From Kordiimonas gwangyangensis DSM 19435 = JCM 12864 (lineage in GTDB: Bacteria; Pseudomonadota; Alphaproteobacteria; Sphingomonadales; Kordiimonadaceae): a stretch of DNA of 64,000 nt. A program made the position numbers and the translations under genes. The stretch is taken from contig NZ_AQXF01000001.1 in the NCBI RefSeq assembly GCF_000375545.1, positions 794,893 through 858,892 of the forward strand. Reading direction: 5' to 3'. The notes under the pieces are model-generated. The model searched no databases. It saw only the letters and a program-made list of their open reading frames with translations, and had not been told where the DNA came from. This document shows positions 27,473 to 36,928 of this stretch, piece after piece (positions within the stretch are counted from its first letter, which is position 1; each line of letters begins with the position of its first letter).

Positions 27473-30193
27473 ATGACCAACAGTTACCTTAAAAGCCTGC
27501 TGCTTTTGAGCGCGAGCGCCGGTGCGCTTGGTGCCGTGAGCATGCAGGCGTCCGCACAGGACGACACCAGCTTCACGCTTGAGGAAATCACGGTAACCGC
27601 ACAGAAGCGCGAACAGTCCGCGCAGGATGTGCCGATTACCCTGAACGCCTTCTCCGGCGATTTTCTACAAACCATCGCCGCAGAGGACCTGCGTGATATC
27701 ACCGCCTACACGCCAGGCCTCGAGATCGACGGTGTTACCCAGCCGCGTTTCCGCCTGCGCGGTGTTGAAACCAGCGACTTCGGTGTGGGCACCGACCCTG
27801 CCGTTGGCTTGTTTGTTGACGGCGTTTATGCCTCCCGTTCGGGCGCGGCGATCGTCTTCTTCTCGGATATTGAGCGCGTTGAGGTGCTGAAGGGCCCGCA
27901 AGGCACGCTTTTTGGTCGTAACACCGCAGCGGGTGCCATCTCGGTCATCACCAGAAAACCGGTGATGGACGAAACCGAAGCCCAGGTGCGTCTGCGCTAT
28001 GGTCGTTTCGACAAACGCCAATTTGACGGCATGATCAACCTGCCGCTTACTGACACCATCGCCATGCGCGCGAACTTTCTGGTCAACAAGCAGGACGGCT
28101 ACGTCAAGGATGCGATTACCGGCGAGGATTATGGCCGTCAAGACAACGTGACCGGCCGGGTGCAGTTCCGCTGGGAACCGAACGACCGAACCGCCGTCAA
28201 TCTCGCCTATGAGTTTGACCACACCGAACAGGATGAGGATCAACCCATCCTTGGTGTCTCAAATGGCAAGCTGCGCGCGCCAGTGGGCGCTGAAACTGTG
28301 GGCGACCTGCCGGGTCACGGCGATTTCCTTGCCGCTGTCGCGCCGCTATTCGGCTTGCCCATCACCAAGGAAACGCCGCTTGATGTGCTCTACGGTATTC
28401 CGCTTCCCGCCATTTATGCGGGCTTTGGGGCGTTTGGCTACTCACCTTCCAACCCGAATGCGGACTGGAATTTCTTCCGCGATGCACGCAGTGTCGGCGG
28501 TGCCAATCCGTTTGGCCCCATCGCCAGCGATATCGGTAACGGCGAAGAAAACCGTGATCTTGACGGCATCACGCTTAACATCACCCATGATTTCGGTTGG
28601 GCGACCCTGACATCTATTTCGGCCTTCAAGAAGTTCACCTCGAACAACCTGCAGGACGAGGACGGCACCGCCGATCCGGATTTCTACTTTGATACCGACA
28701 ACGTGGAAGAGAACGAGCATTTCTATCAGGAACTGCGCCTCAACGGTGTGAACGGTCCGCTCACGTGGACCACGGGCCTCAGCTACTATTGGGAAAACGC
28801 GAAGCAACAGTCCCAGACCCATGCGACGCTCGATAGCATCGATACGGTTCTCTATAACATCGGCATCACACCGGGCGTGCTGGCAGCCAGTTTTGACCCG
28901 ACGGACGGTATCAACGCGTGCGAGAGCCTGTTCCTGGATTCGCTCGGTGGCTTCATTTCCTTCAACAACACGCCGCTCAACTGCTTTGACGGCAGCCTGC
29001 CGGCGCTCTCGCTTGAAGATATCGCCAACCTTGGTCTGACCACCATGAGTGGCCGCACATGGACCGAAACCATGTATGGTGAGGGCACCTTCAAGGCATA
29101 CGCTGCCTTCGCGGACGTGACCTATGCAGTCACAGACCGGTTCAACGTCAACGCCGGTGTACGCTACACGCGCGATGAAAAATCGTGGGAGTGGTACAAC
29201 GGCCGCCGTGAAATCTCCGGTTACGAGCGGCTTGATATCCCCGGTGTGGGTAATCTTGCTGACATCCACCAGCAGATCCTTACGGGCATTTTCCAGCAGT
29301 TCCTCGGGCCAACCGCGTCAGGCGATATCGTCTTTGATGTCGGCGGGCTTGAAGGCGTTCACTACACCAGGAAGGACAGCTGGGATGACCTGAGCCCACG
29401 TGTCGCCATCGACTATCAGTTCAGTGACGACGCCATGTTCTACGCGTCCTACGCGCGGGGCTACAAGGCGGGTGGCTTCAACTCGGTTGAGGTGAACAGC
29501 TATTTCGACAATGAGAAAGTCTGGAACATCGAGGCTGGTATCAAGTCGCAGTGGTTCGATAACCGGGTGCGGTTCAACGCGGCTGTCTGGAAGTATAAGT
29601 ATAATGACAAGCAGTCGATCCGTCTTGTGGACGTAGACGGCGCCAGCGTGCCGCAATATGTCACCCAGAACCAGGATGTCTCCGGCAAGGGTCTTGATGT
29701 GGAAATGCTCTGGATTCCGCTCGCGGGCCTGCGTTTCTTCGCGAACGGCGGCTATCAGGACATCACCTGTACGGAAAGCTGCGGTGATAGTGCCGTTGGT
29801 GACCCGACCGGCGAACCATCCACCCGCGTGTCCTTCGGTGGTGACTATACCATGTCACTTGGTGACACGGTGGGTGCCATCACCTTCCATGCGGACCACA
29901 GCTACACCAGTGCGCGCCGTGAAAACGGTGAATGTATCGGCGACGGCACTTGCGGCACCGTTACGTGGGGCGGTGTCACATGGAAAACCGGTGAGGCGAG
30001 GAACTTCACCAACGCGCGTGTGACATGGTCGAACCCGGATGATGACCTCAGCATCTCGCTCTTTGCCCGCAATATCTTTGGCCACCGCTACCGTGGTGGC
30101 GCGAGCGGGTTGGCGGTTGATACCTTCGGTGCACCGCGTGCTACGCTCATGGAACCGAGCACGTGGGGCATTGACCTGACCGCGCGTTTCTAA
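27473..30193 (+). CDS. TonB-dependent outer-membrane receptor
   Basis: A 906-aa receptor: signal peptide (LLLLSASAGALGAVSMQASAQ), a TonB box-like EEITVTAQKRE, a plug domain (AQDVPITLNAFSGDFLQTI through VEVLKGPQGTLFGRNTAAGAISVITRKP), then a beta-barrel ending in GIDLTARF with the C-terminal Phe. The barrel has two cysteine-bearing loops (about residues 480-505 and 765-850). The ligand is unknown. The long outer loops resemble sphingomonad/Kordiimonas-type receptors for organic substrates rather than siderophores. The operon context suggests uptake tied to the upstream cytochrome. Confidence 0.93.
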   Translation: MTNSYLKSLLLLSASAGALGAVSMQASAQDDTSFTLEEITVTAQKREQSAQDVPITLNAFSGDFLQTIAAEDLRDITAYTPGLEIDGVTQPRFRLRGVETSDFGVGTDPAVGLFVDGVYASRSGAAIVFFSDIERVEVLKGPQGTLFGRNTAAGAISVITRKPVMDETEAQVRLRYGRFDKRQFDGMINLPLTDTIAMRANFLVNKQDGYVKDAITGEDYGRQDNVTGRVQFRWEPNDRTAVNLAYEFDHTEQDEDQPILGVSNGKLRAPVGAETVGDLPGHGDFLAAVAPLFGLPITKETPLDVLYGIPLPAIYAGFGAFGYSPSNPNADWNFFRDARSVGGANPFGPIASDIGNGEENRDLDGITLNITHDFGWATLTSISAFKKFTSNNLQDEDGTADPDFYFDTDNVEENEHFYQELRLNGVNGPLTWTTGLSYYWENAKQQSQTHATLDSIDTVLYNIGITPGVLAASFDPTDGINACESLFLDSLGGFISFNNTPLNCFDGSLPALSLEDIANLGLTTMSGRTWTETMYGEGTFKAYAAFADVTYAVTDRFNVNAGVRYTRDEKSWEWYNGRREISGYERLDIPGVGNLADIHQQILTGIFQQFLGPTASGDIVFDVGGLEGVHYTRKDSWDDLSPRVAIDYQFSDDAMFYASYARGYKAGGFNSVEVNSYFDNEKVWNIEAGIKSQWFDNRVRFNAAVWKYKYNDKQSIRLVDVDGASVPQYVTQNQDVSGKGLDVEMLWIPLAGLRFFANGGYQDITCTESCGDSAVGDPTGEPSTRVSFGGDYTMSLGDTVGAITFHADHSYTSARRENGECIGDGTCGTVTWGGVTWKTGEARNFTNARVTWSNPDDDLSISLFARNIFGHRYRGGASGLAVDTFGAPRATLMEPSTWGIDLTARF

Positions 30194-30217
30194 ACCAGCG
30201 CAAAAGCAAAAATGCAG

Positions 30218-30247
30218 AAGGCCGGGTATCGCCCGGCCTTTTCTTTT
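30218..30247 (+). terminator. Intrinsic terminator after the TonB receptor gene
   Basis: A 9-bp stem AAGGCCGGG (30218-30226) with CCCGGCCTT (30232-30240), followed by TTCTTTT. It closes the 25.0-30.2 kb operon before dapB. Confidence 0.9.
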
Positions 30248-30298
30248 GCCCCACTGCCTGATAGCAAAGAGACACAGTATTTTACGGAAGGGCGAGCG

Positions 30299-31090
30299 AT
30301 GGCGGCACTGGTAAAAATTGGCATTCTGGGTGCGATGGGCCGCATGGGCCGCGCAATTGCTGCCGAGGTGATTGAGGCTGATGGCATGGAGCTTGTGGCT
30401 GTGTGCGACCGTCCGGACCACACGCAGGTCGGCAAGCCATATCCGGGTGCGGATGCTTCGCTTGTCTCCGCCGCAGCTCAGGTGTTCGCGGAAGCCGACG
30501 TGGTCATTGACTTCACGCCGCCGGGCGCGACGGCTGAACATGCAGCGCTGGCCGCCAAACACGGCAAGGGCATCGTTGTGGGCACTACGGGTCTTAGCAG
30601 TGCGGACGAAGCGGCACTCAATAAGGCCGCAGAGGTAGTACCCGTGATGCAGGCGGGCAATTATTCGCTTGGTGTCAATTTGCTGATGGCGCTGGTGCGC
30701 GAAGCCGCGTCAAAGCTCGGGACTGATTGGGATATCGATATTCTTGAAATGCACCACCGCCACAAGGTGGATGCGCCCTCGGGCACAGCGCTCATGCTTG
30801 GTGAAGCCGCCGCCGACGGGCGCGGCAAACCGCTTGGCGAGGTGCGCACACCTGCACGTGAGGGCCTCACGGGCGAACGCAAGGAAGGCTCAATCGGTTT
30901 TGCAGCGCTTCGGGGCGGCAGCGTGATCGGCGAACATGAAGTGATCTTCGCAAGCGCGAATGAGCGGCTCGTGCTGTCGCACAAGGCGGAAAATCGGGGG
31001 CTTTTTGCCGCTGGTGCCGTCAAGGCGGCCGCGTGGCTCGCGGTCCAGAAGCCGGGGCGTTATTCGATGAAGGATGTGCTTGGCCTCTAG
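30299..31090 (+). CDS. dapB: 4-hydroxy-tetrahydrodipicolinate reductase
   Basis: The NAD(P)H-dependent reductase of lysine and diaminopimelate synthesis. It is 263 aa from MAALVKIGILGAMGRMGRAIAAEV. The longer frame starting at 30212 crosses the terminator and is not used. Motifs: GAMGRMG nucleotide fold, VVIDFTPPGATAEH, IVVGTTGL, LEMHHRHKVDAPSGTALMLGEA (catalytic His and Lys), GFAALRGGSVIGEHEVIFA. A GGAAGGGCGAG ribosome site is close to the ATG. Confidence 0.96.
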   Translation: MAALVKIGILGAMGRMGRAIAAEVIEADGMELVAVCDRPDHTQVGKPYPGADASLVSAAAQVFAEADVVIDFTPPGATAEHAALAAKHGKGIVVGTTGLSSADEAALNKAAEVVPVMQAGNYSLGVNLLMALVREAASKLGTDWDIDILEMHHRHKVDAPSGTALMLGEAAADGRGKPLGEVRTPAREGLTGERKEGSIGFAALRGGSVIGEHEVIFASANERLVLSHKAENRGLFAAGAVKAAAWLAVQKPGRYSMKDVLGL

Positions 31091-31114
31091 GCCGCCAAGA
31101 TAAGGGGGAATAAA

Positions 31115-31528
31115 ATGGAAGAAGCACTGCTTGCCTTGCAGGAAGGCTTTCCTGTCTTTCTGGTGCACTCAGCCACCAGCCTTGTGCTGCTGGCGCTTGG
31201 TATAGCCATTTATATGCGCTTCACGCGGCATGACGAGATCAAGCTCATCCGTGAAGGCAATGTAGCAGCGGCCCTTTCGCTTGGCGGTGCCATCGTCGGT
31301 CTTGCCCTGCCTATTGCTTTTTCGCTCGCGGCATCCGTGACGCTCTGGGACCTTGTTATCTGGGGCATTGTCGCCTTTGTGCTGCAAATTGTTGCCTTCC
31401 GCATCGTTGACCTTGTGCTCAAGGACATCTCCCGCCGTATTGAGGCGGGTGAAATGGGGGCTGCGGTTATTCTCGTCTCCTTCAAGCTGGCGACAGCCTT
31501 TATCAACGCAGCCGCCATTGCGGGTTAG
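31115..31528 (+). CDS. DUF350 family membrane protein
   Basis: A 137-aa protein with four membrane helices (about residues 14-34, 52-72, 76-98, 113-133), matching the DUF350/UPF0719 family of unknown role. The sequence EIKLIREGNVAAALSLGGAIVGLALPIAFS is the family core. It lies 25 bp after dapB and 19 bp before a trypsin-like protease, so it may be co-expressed with the protease at the membrane. Confidence 0.85.
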   Translation: MEEALLALQEGFPVFLVHSATSLVLLALGIAIYMRFTRHDEIKLIREGNVAAALSLGGAIVGLALPIAFSLAASVTLWDLVIWGIVAFVLQIVAFRIVDLVLKDISRRIEAGEMGAAVILVSFKLATAFINAAAIAG

Positions 31529-31546
31529 CGGACCTAGGGTGGGCCA

Positions 31547-32392
31547 ATGCGACTGAGCCGGGAAGTTTTCCTGTATCTGCTGATCATTGTTGTCGTCATC
31601 ATCCGCTACGCGGCGGAAGGTGGTGATGGCCCGCGCCGGCCCGCGCCCGGCCTGCCGTCAGAGCCCGATACGCCGGTATTGGTGCCAGAAGGAGAGCCCC
31701 TTCCAGGTAACGACCGTGGTACTGTTGTGGTGGAATTGGATGCCGAGGTGAAAAACGGTGTCGGAACGGCCTTCGCTGTGGACAGCAATGGCACCTTCAT
31801 CACCGCCCGGCATGTGGTGGATGGGTGCGGCAAAGTGTTCCTTGTTCGGGGTTCGCGCACGCTAGAGCCAGTCACATCCGCAACATCGGAACAGAACCGA
31901 GATTTCGCGGTCGTGCGCGCTGCCCGCTTGAAACCGGATTATGTTGCCCTCTCGCGCCGCAGCCCGAAGCGGGGCGAAGACGGCTTTATGATGGGCTTCC
32001 CGCAAGGTAGCCCCGCTGATGTACGCGCCACAGTGGTTGGCGCAACCGAAATGCGCTCGGTGGGGCGCTACCGCATGCGCGAACCGGTCATCGCCTGGGT
32101 CGAGCGCGAGCGCAAACCCGCCTTCGCCGGGTCGCTTGGCGGCATCTCAGGGGGGCCGGTTTTTGATAGTGAGGGCTTTGTGGTGGGAACTGTGGTAGCA
32201 GGTGCGCCGCGTCGTGGCCGCGTCTATACCACCCATCCGCGGGTTTTTGGCGACACAGGTTTCCTCAACACCGAACGGGGCGATGTGCAACACGCGCTCT
32301 CAGGCGGTGTAACGCGGGAAAACTTTGCAGAGAAAGGCAACCGCTTGCGGGCGGACCGTACCATCGCGCAGGTTTACTGCAAGGCAGACTGA
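31547..32392 (+). CDS. Membrane-anchored trypsin-like serine protease
   Basis: A 281-aa protein with an N-terminal hydrophobic anchor (VFLYLLIIVVVIIRYA), a Pro-rich linker, and a chymotrypsin-fold domain. The triad is visible: His in TFITARHVVDGCG, Asp in NRDFAVVRA, Ser in SLGGISGGPVFDSEG. It resembles DegP/HtrA proteases without a PDZ domain. VDGCGKVF and the C-terminal YCKAD could form a disulphide. It is tail-to-tail with the DUF2244 gene, with no spacing. Confidence 0.85.
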   Translation: MRLSREVFLYLLIIVVVIIRYAAEGGDGPRRPAPGLPSEPDTPVLVPEGEPLPGNDRGTVVVELDAEVKNGVGTAFAVDSNGTFITARHVVDGCGKVFLVRGSRTLEPVTSATSEQNRDFAVVRAARLKPDYVALSRRSPKRGEDGFMMGFPQGSPADVRATVVGATEMRSVGRYRMREPVIAWVERERKPAFAGSLGGISGGPVFDSEGFVVGTVVAGAPRRGRVYTTHPRVFGDTGFLNTERGDVQHALSGGVTRENFAEKGNRLRADRTIAQVYCKAD

Positions 32393-32950
32393 TCAGACGA
32401 TCTCGTCGATGGGAATACGGTGCCGCCACTGCGCCAGCGCGCCTTCAAGTGAACGTGCAAACCCCTTGCGCTCTGCCGGGAGCATGAAGCGGCCAAATAC
32501 CACCTGTTCGCCATGAGAGCGCAGAGAGAGTTCATTATCGTCTCCGCCCAGTTTTCTCAATTTCACCTGCGCCCAATAAGGCTCGAACCGCCAGGTTTCA
32601 GAGCGGCCGTTCGGGTGAACACGGGTGAGGAGCAGGTCCGTGTCGGTAAGCTGCACTGTCTCAAAGCGCTGTGCAGAACGGTAGTTTAGGAAAAACGCCA
32701 GCCACAGCGCAATTAGGTCGATCGCAACGAAAATCACCACCGGCCAGGCCCCAATCATGATGAAGCGGATGGCGGCAAACACACAGAAAGCGGCCAGCAC
32801 GCCAATCATGCGGTTGAAATTCTTTTTCTTCAGCGAGCGGTGGGCATATAGCGTGGCGTCAAAATGCAAGCGCCGCGCCCTCGGCTGCGGCGCGCTTTCG
32901 CCCTCACGGGCGTCATGGTGGCTGTCGTTATGCTCGTGGGTTTTTGCCAT
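32393..32950 (-). CDS. DUF2244 domain integral membrane protein
   Basis: 185 aa from MAKTHEHNDSHHD. An N-terminal His-rich hydrophilic stretch is followed by two membrane helices (about 53-70 and 73-92), then the DUF2244 C-terminal domain with WRFEPYWAQVKL and VVFGRFMLPAERKGFARSLEGAL. The family is common near cytochrome oxidase genes in alphaproteobacteria. Its role is unknown. It is 19 bp downstream of the UbiH-type gene on the same strand. Confidence 0.85.
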   Translation of the reverse strand: MAKTHEHNDSHHDAREGESAPQPRARRLHFDATLYAHRSLKKKNFNRMIGVLAAFCVFAAIRFIMIGAWPVVIFVAIDLIALWLAFFLNYRSAQRFETVQLTDTDLLLTRVHPNGRSETWRFEPYWAQVKLRKLGGDDNELSLRSHGEQVVFGRFMLPAERKGFARSLEGALAQWRHRIPIDEIV

Positions 32951-32969
32951 GACCGCATTATAGCAGCAA

Positions 32970-34202
32970 TCAGGGCCGCTCGCCGCGTAACAGTTTCGGG
33001 AGCTCACCCACCGTGCCGCGTGCATGGCTCATGAAGAAATTCTTGAGCGGCGTCACTTCGTTGATCGCGGCCATGCCAAGGTCCCGCACCAGCTTGACCG
33101 GCCCGATGTCGTTCGAGAACAGGCGGTTGAAAATGTCGGTGATGGCGTAGACGCTGGCATTATCGGTGGTGCGCCAGCGGCCATAGTTCTCCAGCACGAC
33201 AGTGGAGCCGATATCAAGTCCCACGCGTCGTGCGTCGGTCAGTACCTCAATGAGCACCGCAACATCTTTGATGCCGAGGTTGAGGCCTTGCCCCGAAATG
33301 GGGTGGATGCCGTGTGCGGCGTCGCCGACGAGCGCGAGGCGTTCGGCGACATACTCTTGTGTGTACTGCAGGTTCAAGGGGTACGCCCAGCGCCCGCCAA
33401 TGACTTTTACTTCACCAAGGAAGTCACGGATGCGGCGGCTTACTTCGCTTTCAAACGCGCGCTCGGAGAGGCCCATGATGGTCTCAACCAGATGGCTCTT
33501 CTCTGTCCACACAAGCGAAGACCGGTTGCCAGTGAGCGGCAGGATCGCAAAGGGGCCTGAAGGCAGGAAGCGTTCATGTGCGATGCCGCAGTGGCTGAAC
33601 TCGTGCTCAACCGAGCATACGATACCGTGCTGCTGGTAATCGATTTTTGACACCGCCATGCCAGCGTGTTTGCGCACAATCGAGCCGCGCCCGTCAATGC
33701 CAAGCAGGAGCGGCGCGTGGATCACGGTGCCGCTCTCGAGCGTGACGGTCGCGCGGGCACTGTTGCGCTCGATCTTCGCGACCTTCTCGGGTGCGAGCAG
33801 GTGGATGCCTTCCATCTCCTCAAGCCGCTTGAAAAGCGCGAGGCGGGTGTGCCGGTTCTCGACCATATGGCCAAGAGGGCCATCGCCAAGTGTTTCATTG
33901 TCGAAATGCAGGTGCAGGAGCGACGGGCCATCCGACACGCGGATCTCGAGGATCGGCTGTGCGAAGGGCTCCATATGTTTCCATATACCAAGCGCCTCAA
34001 AAAGCTGGCAGGAGGCATAGGCAAGTGCGCTTGAGCGGCCGTCATAGCTTACCGCCGTCAGGTCGCCCTTCGGTGCCATGTCGATGACCGCAACCTCGAA
34101 CCCTTCCTGCGCGAGGCCGATGGCCGCCGTCAGGCCCGCAAGCCCGCCGCCCACGATGGTCACGTCGCACGAGATTTCCGTCTGCTTTTTCTTCGCCGCC
34201 AT
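32970..34202 (-). CDS. UbiH/UbiF/VisC/COQ6 family FAD-dependent hydroxylase
   Basis: A 410-aa flavin monooxygenase of ubiquinone synthesis. It has the GxGxxG fold VTIVGGGLAGLTAAIGLAQEG, the DG-type motif LLGIDGRGSIVRKHAGM, and the FAD-ribityl motif LALVGDAAHGIHPISGQGLNLGIKDV. It hydroxylates a position on the polyprenyl-phenol ring. Which position (C5, C6 or C1, as for UbiI, UbiL/UbiF or UbiH) cannot be decided from sequence alone. It is divergent from ftsK. Confidence 0.88.
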   Translation of the reverse strand: MAAKKKQTEISCDVTIVGGGLAGLTAAIGLAQEGFEVAVIDMAPKGDLTAVSYDGRSSALAYASCQLFEALGIWKHMEPFAQPILEIRVSDGPSLLHLHFDNETLGDGPLGHMVENRHTRLALFKRLEEMEGIHLLAPEKVAKIERNSARATVTLESGTVIHAPLLLGIDGRGSIVRKHAGMAVSKIDYQQHGIVCSVEHEFSHCGIAHERFLPSGPFAILPLTGNRSSLVWTEKSHLVETIMGLSERAFESEVSRRIRDFLGEVKVIGGRWAYPLNLQYTQEYVAERLALVGDAAHGIHPISGQGLNLGIKDVAVLIEVLTDARRVGLDIGSTVVLENYGRWRTTDNASVYAITDIFNRLFSNDIGPVKLVRDLGMAAINEVTPLKNFFMSHARGTVGELPKLLRGERP

Positions 34203-34447
34203 AGCCTGTCTCCTTGGTCTTCATGTAGGCCCGCGCGCGCCTGGTTGTAAAGGGACCTGATGCCGCAGCACAGGATTTTGCCACCTTTTTGGCCGATAAA
34301 TTGCTGCCATGAAATTGCCGCTCTTGTCCTAGACCCTTGTCCCGCATTAAAGTGCAGCGAACAGGACAAGAACATTGCCCTGGCCGCTCTCTTTTTGTTT
34401 GGGGTGCGCCGGGCAAGACGGGTGAAGCCCGAGGGAGCAACAGATCA
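34203..34447. other. Divergent gap between the ubi hydroxylase and ftsK genes
   Basis: 245 bp without a convincing gene. Open frames here are low-complexity shadows. It should hold two divergent promoters, but I cannot name clear boxes. Confidence 0.4.
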
Positions 34448-36889
34448 GTGTCAGCGCGTAGGCAAGCCGCCACGGGGGCAAAAACGGCTAAATCGGCAAA
34501 AGACAAGGCACCCTTGTTGCCACCGGCTTTTGTCGTCTTTCTCAAAAGCACCGCATGGCGTGCGCTCGGCCTCGCGCTCATCGCCTTTGCGCTCAGTGTG
34601 CTTGTCTCGCTCATCAGCTATAACCCGGCCGACCCCACCATCAATAATGAAGCCACGCGGGAGGCCACCAACTGGCTTGGTGCATACGGTGCCAACATCG
34701 CCGACGTGCTGATGCAGACATTGGCGCTTGCCGCTTACCTGCTGCCGCTTCCCATCGCACTTTGGGGCTTCAAGCTCTTGTGGCTCAAGTGGCTGCCGCA
34801 GTTCTGGCTCAACCTCACCTTTGTGCCGGTCAGCCTTATCCTTATCGCTATCGCGCTAAGTGTGGTTGCCCCCGCGCCTGACTTTGTCGTGCAGGCGGGC
34901 TATGGCGGCGCGCTTGGCCAGCGGCTCTATCTGCTGCTTGTTGAGCTTTTTGCCGGTTTTGTCATCCCGGCGTGGGTGTATGGCCTTGTGTTCGCGGTAC
35001 TTGGCATTCCGGCCTATGCCTTCACTTTTGCTTTTACAAAAGAAGAGTGGGCGCGTATTGGCCGCGCGCTTTGGTGGGGGATCACCAATATGGGGCGCGG
35101 CCTCGCGTGGACTGGCCGCATGATCGCGAGCGGTGTTGCGGCGACCTTCTCCGCCGTCTTCCGCCGCTCGGATGCGCGGGAAGACTATATCGACGATGAT
35201 GAACCGCCGTTCGAGGTGAATGAGACCCGCGAACCATTGGCACCGCGCCGGCCCAAGGCGAAAAAGCCTGTGGTGCCGGAGAAACGCGTCAAACCGCAGG
35301 CCAAGCCTGAACGCGGCAGGCGCGAAACCAAGGAAGCGCAAACGGTGCTCGATTTCGGTGATGCGGGCGACTTTGGCCTGCCGCCGCTTGAACTGCTGGC
35401 ACCACCGCCGCCGCCCGAGAAACTGGGCCGTATCAGCGAAGAGTCGCTCGAGCAGAATGCCCGCATGCTTGAGGGTGTGCTGGATGATTTCGGCGTGCAG
35501 GGTGACATCAATGACGTGCGCCCCGGCCCTGTGGTCACGCTTTACGAGCTAGAGCCCGCGCGCGGCACCAAGTCTGCTCGCGTGATTGGCCTTGCTGACG
35601 ATATCGCGCGCTCGATGAGCGCCATCTCCGCCCGTGTGGCGGTGGTGCCGGGCCGGAACGCCATTGGTATCGAACTACCGAACAGCGACCGCCAGACCGT
35701 CTTCCTGCGGGAACTGCTGGCGAGCCGCGACTATGAAGCCACCAAGGCGCGGCTGCCGGTTGTGCTCGGCAAGGACATTGGCGGCGCGCCGGTAGTGGCG
35801 GATCTCGCCTCGATGCCGCACCTCCTTGTCGCGGGGACCACCGGTTCCGGTAAGTCGGTCGGTATCAACACCATGATCCTGTCGCTTCTCTACCGGCATA
35901 GCCCGGAAAGCCTGCGCCTCATCATGGTCGACCCCAAGATGCTCGAGCTTTCGGTTTATGACGGTATCCCGCACCTCCTGACCCCTGTGGTGACCGAGCC
36001 GAAGAAGGCTGTGGTCGCGCTCAAGTGGGCGGTCCGGGAGATGGAAGAGCGTTACCGGAATATGTCCAAGCTTGGCGTGCGCAACCTCGCGGCCTTCAAT
36101 AAACGCATTCAGGAAGCGCGCGAAAATGGCGAGCGGCTGTCGCGCGAAGTACAAACCGGCTTCGACAAGGAAACCGGCCAGCCGGTTATGGAGCAGCAGG
36201 AGTTCGACTTCCAGCCGCTGCCCTTCATCGTGATCGTGATCGACGAGATGGCCGACCTGATGCTTGTGGCGGGCAAGGATGTGGAAGCCACAGTGCAGCG
36301 CCTCGCGCAGATGGCGCGGGCGGCGGGCATCCACCTTGTGATGGCGACCCAGCGCCCATCGGTGGATGTGATCACCGGCACCATCAAGGCCAACTTCCCG
36401 ACGCGTATCAGTTTCCAGGTAACCTCGAAAATCGATAGCCGCACCATCCTTGGTGAACAAGGGGCGGAGCAGCTTCTGGGCATGGGGGACATGCTGTTCA
36501 TGGCCGGTGGCGGACGCATCACGCGGGTGCACGGTGCCTTTGTCGCCGACCAGGAAGTGGAAAAGGTTGTTACCCACCTGCAGAAACAGGGCGCGCCCGA
36601 GTATCTTTCGGAAGTGACCGAAGAACCTGAAGAGGGCTTTGACAGTCCGTTCATCCCCGGTCCATCTGGCGGTGGTAGTGATGATGACAACAGCCTCTAT
36701 GATCAGGCGGTGGCCATTGTGATCCGCGACAAACGCGCGTCGACAAGCTATATCCAGCGCCGGCTCAAGATCGGTTACAACAAGGCGGCCTCGATCATTG
36801 AGGAAATGGAAGACCAAGGCGTCATCAGTGCGCCCAACCATAAGGGCCAGCGCGAAGTGCTGGTGCCGGACCGCGACGAAGAATTTTAA
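34448..36889 (+). CDS. ftsK: DNA translocase FtsK
   Basis: The septal DNA pump that clears chromosome dimers and terminus DNA. The start is uncertain. I use the GTG before SARRQAATGAKTAKSAKDK, giving 813 aa. Membrane helices lie in the first 180 residues, followed by a charged Pro/Lys linker, the alpha and beta motor (Walker A LVAGTTGSGKSVGINTMI, Walker B FIVIVIDEMADLMLVAG) and the C-terminal gamma winged helix (LYDQAVAIVIRDKRASTSYIQRRLKIGYNKAASIIE), which reads KOPS. lolA follows 39 bp on. Confidence 0.94.
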   Translation: MSARRQAATGAKTAKSAKDKAPLLPPAFVVFLKSTAWRALGLALIAFALSVLVSLISYNPADPTINNEATREATNWLGAYGANIADVLMQTLALAAYLLPLPIALWGFKLLWLKWLPQFWLNLTFVPVSLILIAIALSVVAPAPDFVVQAGYGGALGQRLYLLLVELFAGFVIPAWVYGLVFAVLGIPAYAFTFAFTKEEWARIGRALWWGITNMGRGLAWTGRMIASGVAATFSAVFRRSDAREDYIDDDEPPFEVNETREPLAPRRPKAKKPVVPEKRVKPQAKPERGRRETKEAQTVLDFGDAGDFGLPPLELLAPPPPPEKLGRISEESLEQNARMLEGVLDDFGVQGDINDVRPGPVVTLYELEPARGTKSARVIGLADDIARSMSAISARVAVVPGRNAIGIELPNSDRQTVFLRELLASRDYEATKARLPVVLGKDIGGAPVVADLASMPHLLVAGTTGSGKSVGINTMILSLLYRHSPESLRLIMVDPKMLELSVYDGIPHLLTPVVTEPKKAVVALKWAVREMEERYRNMSKLGVRNLAAFNKRIQEARENGERLSREVQTGFDKETGQPVMEQQEFDFQPLPFIVIVIDEMADLMLVAGKDVEATVQRLAQMARAAGIHLVMATQRPSVDVITGTIKANFPTRISFQVTSKIDSRTILGEQGAEQLLGMGDMLFMAGGGRITRVHGAFVADQEVEKVVTHLQKQGAPEYLSEVTEEPEEGFDSPFIPGPSGGGSDDDNSLYDQAVAIVIRDKRASTSYIQRRLKIGYNKAASIIEEMEDQGVISAPNHKGQREVLVPDRDEEF

Positions 36890-36928
36890 AAGAGGGGCCT
36901 TTTCGCCTCTCCAGTGAAGGATAGATGA

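Noticed and set aside
34260-34447. A separate small gene before ftsK
   Set aside because: The open frame has odd composition, runs into ftsK in another frame and has no ribosome site or family similarity.
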